64,000 nucleotides of DNA from Rothia terrae (GTDB lineage: Bacteria; Actinomycetota; Actinomycetes; Actinomycetales; Micrococcaceae): positions 1 through 64,000 of the forward strand of contig NZ_JAAXPV010000002.1 of NCBI RefSeq assembly GCF_012396615.1, in the 5' to 3' direction. Position numbers and translations under genes: made by a program. This document shows, one piece after another, positions 62,598-64,000 of the stretch. Numbering within the stretch: the first letter of the stretch is position 1; the number at the start of each line of letters is the position of its first letter. Below the pieces are notes generated by a model. It was not told where the DNA came from. It did no database searches and saw only the letters and a list, made by a program, of their open reading frames with translations.

Positions 62598-63578
62598 GTG
62601 GCTCGTGCAACAAACAATTCAGAAACCTATGCGTGGAAAACAGTGGGCCCAGCACCCGTCATCATGCTCTACGGATCAGAAGAGTTCTTTGCAAGTCGAG
62701 CACGAGATCGAATTCGCGCTGAATTTCGAAAAGCCAACGATGATGTTGAAGTTATTCAGTTGAACGCTAAAGATTACAAAACTGGTCAACTAATCGCCGA
62801 AACAAGCCCTTCGTTGTTCGGTGGCGCAAAGATTGTTGAAGTAGAAAATCTAGCGTCAATGAGCGATGCTTTTCTTCCAGACGCTTTGCAGTACGTGCAA
62901 ACACCAGATACTGACTCAGTTGTAGTGATGATTCACAGCGGCGGTAACAAAGGTAAAAAGCTGATTGATACCGTCAAAAAATCGTCGCATCCCTTTATTG
63001 AAATCAAGCCGCTTAAGAAGGATTCCGAAAAACAGAATTTTGTTCACTACATGGTGAAAGATATGGGACGGCACATTCAACCGGATGCGGTAGAGATGCT
63101 GGTCTCGGCTGCTGGCAACGATATTTCGGAGTTAGCCTCCGCCTGCCAGCAATTGGTTAAGGACTCTGAAGGAACAATCGATCTCAAACTGGTCGATAAA
63201 TACTACGGTCATCGGGTTGAGGTTACTGCCTTCAAAGTTTCTGATGCGGCTGTTTCAGGAAATCCGCGGGTAGCTATGAAACTTCTTCGCAATGCTCTAG
63301 ATACAGGAGTTGAGCCTATTCCATTGGTAGGTGCTCTTGCCGCCCGCATGCGAAATATTTCGAAAGTGCATGGCGGCCGTTCAGCCAATGGAATACCGGG
63401 TATGGCTCCCTGGCAAGCTCAACAGGCACTGCGCGAATCACGCAGGTTCTCATCCGACGATATCGCTCGAATATTCACTGTATTAGCTGAAGCTGATGCA
63501 GCTCTGAAGGGGGAGTCCTCAACTCCCGAGTACGTTGTAGAGAAGGCAGTGCTTGCCATTGCAACCGCTGGCAGGTAA
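62598..63578 (+). CDS. holA: DNA polymerase III delta subunit
   Basis: Clamp-loader subunit that opens the beta clamp. AAA+-like without a working P-loop: the beginning VIMLYGSEEFFASRARDRIR and FGGAKIVEVENLASM are typical, the middle domain has VSAAGNDISELASACQQLVKDS, and the collar domain ends the protein. 326 aa, normal. GTG 62598 with GAGG upstream; TATAAG (62573-62578) is a probable -10 box. The comEA-comEC-holA-rpsT order is standard. Confidence 0.93.
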   Translation: MARATNNSETYAWKTVGPAPVIMLYGSEEFFASRARDRIRAEFRKANDDVEVIQLNAKDYKTGQLIAETSPSLFGGAKIVEVENLASMSDAFLPDALQYVQTPDTDSVVVMIHSGGNKGKKLIDTVKKSSHPFIEIKPLKKDSEKQNFVHYMVKDMGRHIQPDAVEMLVSAAGNDISELASACQQLVKDSEGTIDLKLVDKYYGHRVEVTAFKVSDAAVSGNPRVAMKLLRNALDTGVEPIPLVGALAARMRNISKVHGGRSANGIPGMAPWQAQQALRESRRFSSDDIARIFTVLAEADAALKGESSTPEYVVEKAVLAIATAGR

Positions 63579-63590
63579 AAACTTTAAATA

Positions 63591-63626
63591 AAAATGACCC
63601 CTCGTGATGAGGGGTCATTTTGCTTT
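63591..63626. terminator. Bidirectional terminator between holA and rpsT
   Basis: Perfect 13-bp stem AAAATGACCCCTC (63591-63603) / GAGGGGTCATTTT (63609-63621) with a five-base loop, T-rich on both strands. It serves both convergent genes. Confidence 0.92.
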
Positions 63627-63659
63627 TTAGAAGTTTCTAAAAAGCTACATAAGTAAAAC

Positions 63660-63926
63660 TTATGCTGAAAGCTTGTTTACACGAGCTGCAAGACCTGACT
63701 TCTTATTAGCAGCGTTCTTCTTGTGCAGAACACCCTTTGAAACAGCCTTGTCAAGCTTGCGGCTTGCAGTGCGGAGCGCTTCGGTTGCTGCTTCAACGTT
63801 TGAAGCCTCTACAGCCTGGTTTACCTTACGGATGCTGGTCTTCAGATCAGACTTGATCGTGTTGTTACGCAGACGAGCCTTCTCGTTGGTAAGGATGCGC
63901 TTCTTCTGGGACTTGATGTTAGCCAC
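63660..63926 (-). CDS. rpsT: 30S ribosomal protein S20
   Basis: Small, very basic helical protein that binds 16S r[24 protein letters not shown] at the start, an [14 protein letters not shown] helix and [20 protein letters not shown] near the end are the family pattern. 88 aa, normal. GTG 63926 is the start, with AGAAAG about nine bases upstream on the minus strand. Convergent with holA, as in relatives. Confidence 0.97.
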   Translation of the reverse strand: MANIKSQKKRILTNEKARLRNNTIKSDLKTSIRKVNQAVEASNVEAATEALRTASRKLDKAVSKGVLHKKNAANKKSGLAARVNKLSA

Positions 63927-64000
63927 TTGTATAACTTTCTGTTTGTCTAATTGGTCGGTGAGGGCGACGCTGGTCGATCATCGACTGAGCGGCGTGGGGA

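Noticed and set aside
1-64000. CRISPR array, prophage, restriction or secondary-metabolite cluster
   Set aside because: No regularly spaced repeats, phage structural genes, methyltransferase/nuclease pairs or synthases were found; nearly all genes are core housekeeping genes.

Overview
The window looks like a core chromosomal segment of a moderate-GC actinobacterium of the Micrococcaceae, most likely Rothia. This is inferred from gene order and family signatures, not from a database search. The order ruvC-ruvA-ruvB-secD-secF-rel, hisS-aspS-dtd-rarA-rpsD-alaS-ruvX-mltG-aroE-aroC-aroK-aroB-efp-nusB-pyrR-pyrB-pyrC-carA-carB-pyrF-mihF-gmk-rpoZ-coaBC-metK-priA is the familiar Arthrobacter/Micrococcus backbone. 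Actinobacterial marks include mihF, a PriA without helicase motifs, a MurT/GatD pair, a PyrR-binding leader and many apparently leaderless genes (a TANNNT -10 box 6-7 nt before the start codon).

Layout. 1-1438: tail of an IS5-like transposase abutting a carboxylesterase that may have lost its 5' end. 1467-6613: FusB-like EF-G-binding protein with a nitronate monooxygenase, an OYE-type flavoenzyme, rlmH, a HIT-family Ap4A enzyme and a DUF2797 protein. 6711-8719: murT-gatD (lipid II amidation). 8831-17550: yebC, ruvCAB, secDF and the stringent-response enzyme Rel. 17617-19749: minus-strand AbiEi-like orphan and DUF349 protein. 20089-25337: hisS, aspS, dtd, rarA. 25643-26431: an accessory secreted protein in an AT-rich gap. 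26843-33008: rpsD, two small membrane proteins, alaS, ruvX, mltG. 33018-37007: shikimate pathway. 37164-38146: efp, nusB. 38333-47134: complete pyrimidine operon. 47321-53430: mihF, gmk, rpoZ, coaBC, metK, priA. 53440-55477: minus-strand glycosyltransferase and hydrolase. 55585-63926: leuS, degV, comEA, split comEC, holA and, on the minus strand, rpsT.

How the genes work together. The aro cluster supplies chorismate. The pyr cluster carries the whole route to UMP and begins with PyrR, whose own leader carries a PyrR-type binding loop next to the Shine-Dalgarno. ruvCAB and rarA handle stalled or recombining forks, and ruvA has a LexA-like box over its promoter. murT-gatD and mltG act on peptidoglycan. 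comEA and the two ComEC pieces form the DNA-uptake channel.

There is no obvious defence island, prophage, CRISPR array or biosynthetic cluster. The more interesting signals are in non-coding DNA: a four-copy DnaA-box cluster in front of comEA, a structured leader of rpsD with a possible pseudoknot and mutually exclusive hairpins, a terminator-like leader of mihF, and several unexplained inverted repeats. No tRNA or rRNA gene was recognised.
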